Shown piece after piece: positions 62,421 to 64,000 of a DNA stretch of 64,000 bases (the first letter of the stretch is position 1; each line of letters starts with the position of its first letter). The DNA comes from Populus alba. Taxonomy: Eukaryota; Streptophyta; Magnoliopsida; Malpighiales; Salicaceae. A program made the position numbers and the translations under genes. The stretch is from contig NC_133289.1 of NCBI RefSeq assembly GCF_005239225.2, positions 15,174,889 through 15,238,888 on the forward strand, read 5' to 3'. The notes under the pieces were generated by a model. It searched no databases. It saw only the letters and a program-made list of their open reading frames with translations, and was not told the DNA's origin.

Positions 62421-62722
62421 AATATTCATTTATGTGAGTCTTGAGTATTAAAGTTCTAGTGTGTAATATTCAACAATGTCAAAACTAAGAATGTTATTTT
62501 TCATTCTAATATTTATTAATGTCATAGTTATGAATATCGAGTATTTCTATGAAATATTCACCAAGACTAGACTTGAGAGTATTATTTTTAGTCCAATATT
62601 CATTTACATCAAAGTTAAGGATATTAAGCTTTTTCAGTATAATATTCACCAAACCTAAAATTGAAAATATAATTTTTAATTCAACATTCACTAACACTAA
62701 AGTTAGAAATATTGAGGTATCA
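62421..62722 (+). repeat. Minisatellite, about 44-bp unit with an 88-bp dimer pattern
   Basis: AATATTCA-type words start at 62421, 62465, 62508, 62553, 62595, 62641 and 62683 (spacings 42-46). Every second spacing sums to 87-88, and alternate units resemble each other more (for example CACCAAGACTAGACTTGA and CACCAAACCTAAAATTGA), so the array looks like a dimeric repeat. Confidence 0.8.
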
Positions 62723-64000
62723 TAAAACAGGTGAACCTCATTGAGGCTCCTTTCATAGACTTTAGAACAACTAGGTTTGAACCACCAATAAAAGTTTAAC
62801 TCACTGTAGTAAACTTGTTATTGCAATGTACATAAACCATTGGTAGATTAAACACAATAGACTATTAGAAATTTAAGACAATACCAATAATACAGCTTTT
62901 TTTAGGTAAGATATTTTAAGGGGTGATATCTTTTCTCTAACATAACTAACCCTTTACCATCGATCTTTGTTGACTAATTAAGGTTTTTAGTGATTATAAT
63001 ACTAAGCAGGAACTTCTTTATAAAAATTAGACCTTCCTCCCCTCTCAAAACATTAAAAGAGACTCTTTTCCTGTATATTTACGAAAAGAGAACATGCCAC
63101 TACGATATAGGTGCAACATATTGAATTAGTTAAAACTAATTAATTGTCAAACTAAAGTTTTAATTAAAATTTAACAAAAAACATTGTGTCCCCATGACCT
63201 ATAATACTCTTCCTATAGATTATAATTCTCAAATTTAACAAACTCTTTTCCTTCTCTTATATAAACCTCCTCTTTAAAAGATATTCCTTAATTTTTCCAA
63301 CAATATGCACTCTTTTTTTTTTTTTTTTGGTATTCTTTTCGTCTCCCCATTCTCTTTTTTTCTTCTATAAATAATAAGTTGTAGATACATATTTTCTATT
63401 TCTTTTATTTAATAAAAAATACTATCTAAATTAGTTATATACTGGATCTTTCTTTTGTGTGTTTCTAAGTGGATCTAGATTATATATCTATATTTTCATA
63501 TGTGTATTATTTGTCTTCTTATTATTATAGGCTTGGTTCCCTACTTATTGGACTTTTAATCATTTTGGATAAAAAAGCAGTGATAGTTTCGAGTTGAATT
63601 TAAGATTTTGACGCAGTTAGGCATGTGTTAATATTTCTTAAACGAGACCTAGTAGTGTGACATGTTTTCAACTGATTAATATTGATTTAAACTCATTTTG
63701 GAACATATACAAAAATAAATAAACTAAAATAGAAGGGGAATCTTGAACAACGTTAAATATTGTTCACACTCTCACAATACATTAGGGCTTCTTTTATTTA
63801 TTTATTTTTTTCATTTTGGTCTCTTAATTCTTTTTTCATCTATTGAATCCTTTAATTGAAAAATTAATAGCCCATTGCTTTATATTTGTTGGTCAGGGAC
63901 AAAATTGAAAGAAAAGAGAACCAACTTAGAAAAAGTGTTGAAAATAGATGGTGTGATTAAAGTTGATTAGAAAAGTACAATTTAGTCTTTCAATTTCTAT

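Larger units (their letters stand above)
61521..64000. other. AT-rich intergenic DNA with two minisatellites
   Basis: No gene recognised on either strand. Tandem repeats at 62001-62275 and 62421-62722 are listed separately. The rest is AT-rich with T and A runs. Confidence 0.55.

Overview
This is a stretch of plant nuclear chromosome, very probably from a poplar, willow or close relative (Salicaceae). That identification is an inference from protein similarity and from the style of the transposons. The DNA is AT-rich, the genes have GT-AG introns and plant TATA boxes, and most of the window is transposable-element DNA of several ages. No prokaryotic, viral-genome or CRISPR feature was seen.

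Three host genes are well supported, all on the minus strand: an intronless BCS1-like AAA-ATPase (1358-2911), a three-exon YIP4-type Golgi/TGN membrane protein (27894-32063), and a six-coding-exon VDAC4-like mitochondrial outer-membrane porin (49479-55701, with a separate 5'UTR exon near 56.5 kb). Exon joins for YIP4 and VDAC were derived base by base and give intact frames of 284 and 275 residues. From memory, the AAA-ATPase and VDAC4 homologues are adjacent in Arabidopsis (At5g57480 and At5g57490), so this may be an old gene pair whose spacing grew by transposon insertion.

Layout: 0-3.1 kb AAA-ATPase and promoter; 3.1-8.7 kb AT-rich intergenic DNA; 8.70-13.69 kb a complete hAT transposon (8-bp target duplication, 23-bp inverted ends) carrying a nearly intact transposase and a captured PPR-gene fragment; 14.6-15.2 kb a small GC-richer island with an imperfect hairpin; 17.67-22.28 kb a complete but coding-dead Ty1/copia element; 22.3-25.9 kb AT-rich DNA; 25.9-27.2 kb a 5'UTR-like stretch with no recognisable coding; 27.9-32.1 kb YIP4, whose long first intron holds organellar DNA (rbcL and rpoC1 pieces); 33.2-35.7 kb a probable Helitron; 36.0-48.6 kb an old gag-only Ty3/gypsy element whose right LTR is split by a younger 8.2-kb non-coding element of LARD type (39.32-47.50 kb); 49.5-56.6 kb VDAC, with a 719-bp foldback-ended insertion in an intron; 58.6-60.8 kb a second Helitron-like element; 60.9-61.5 kb an LTR fragment of the LARD family; 61.5-64 kb AT-rich DNA with two minisatellites.

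The most interesting structure is the nested 39-47 kb element. It has about 1.9-kb LTRs, a primer-binding-like site, a polypurine tract, no recognisable coding sequence, and three consecutive satellite-like tandem arrays before its 3' LTR. Its empty insertion site is preserved in the sister LTR of the host element.
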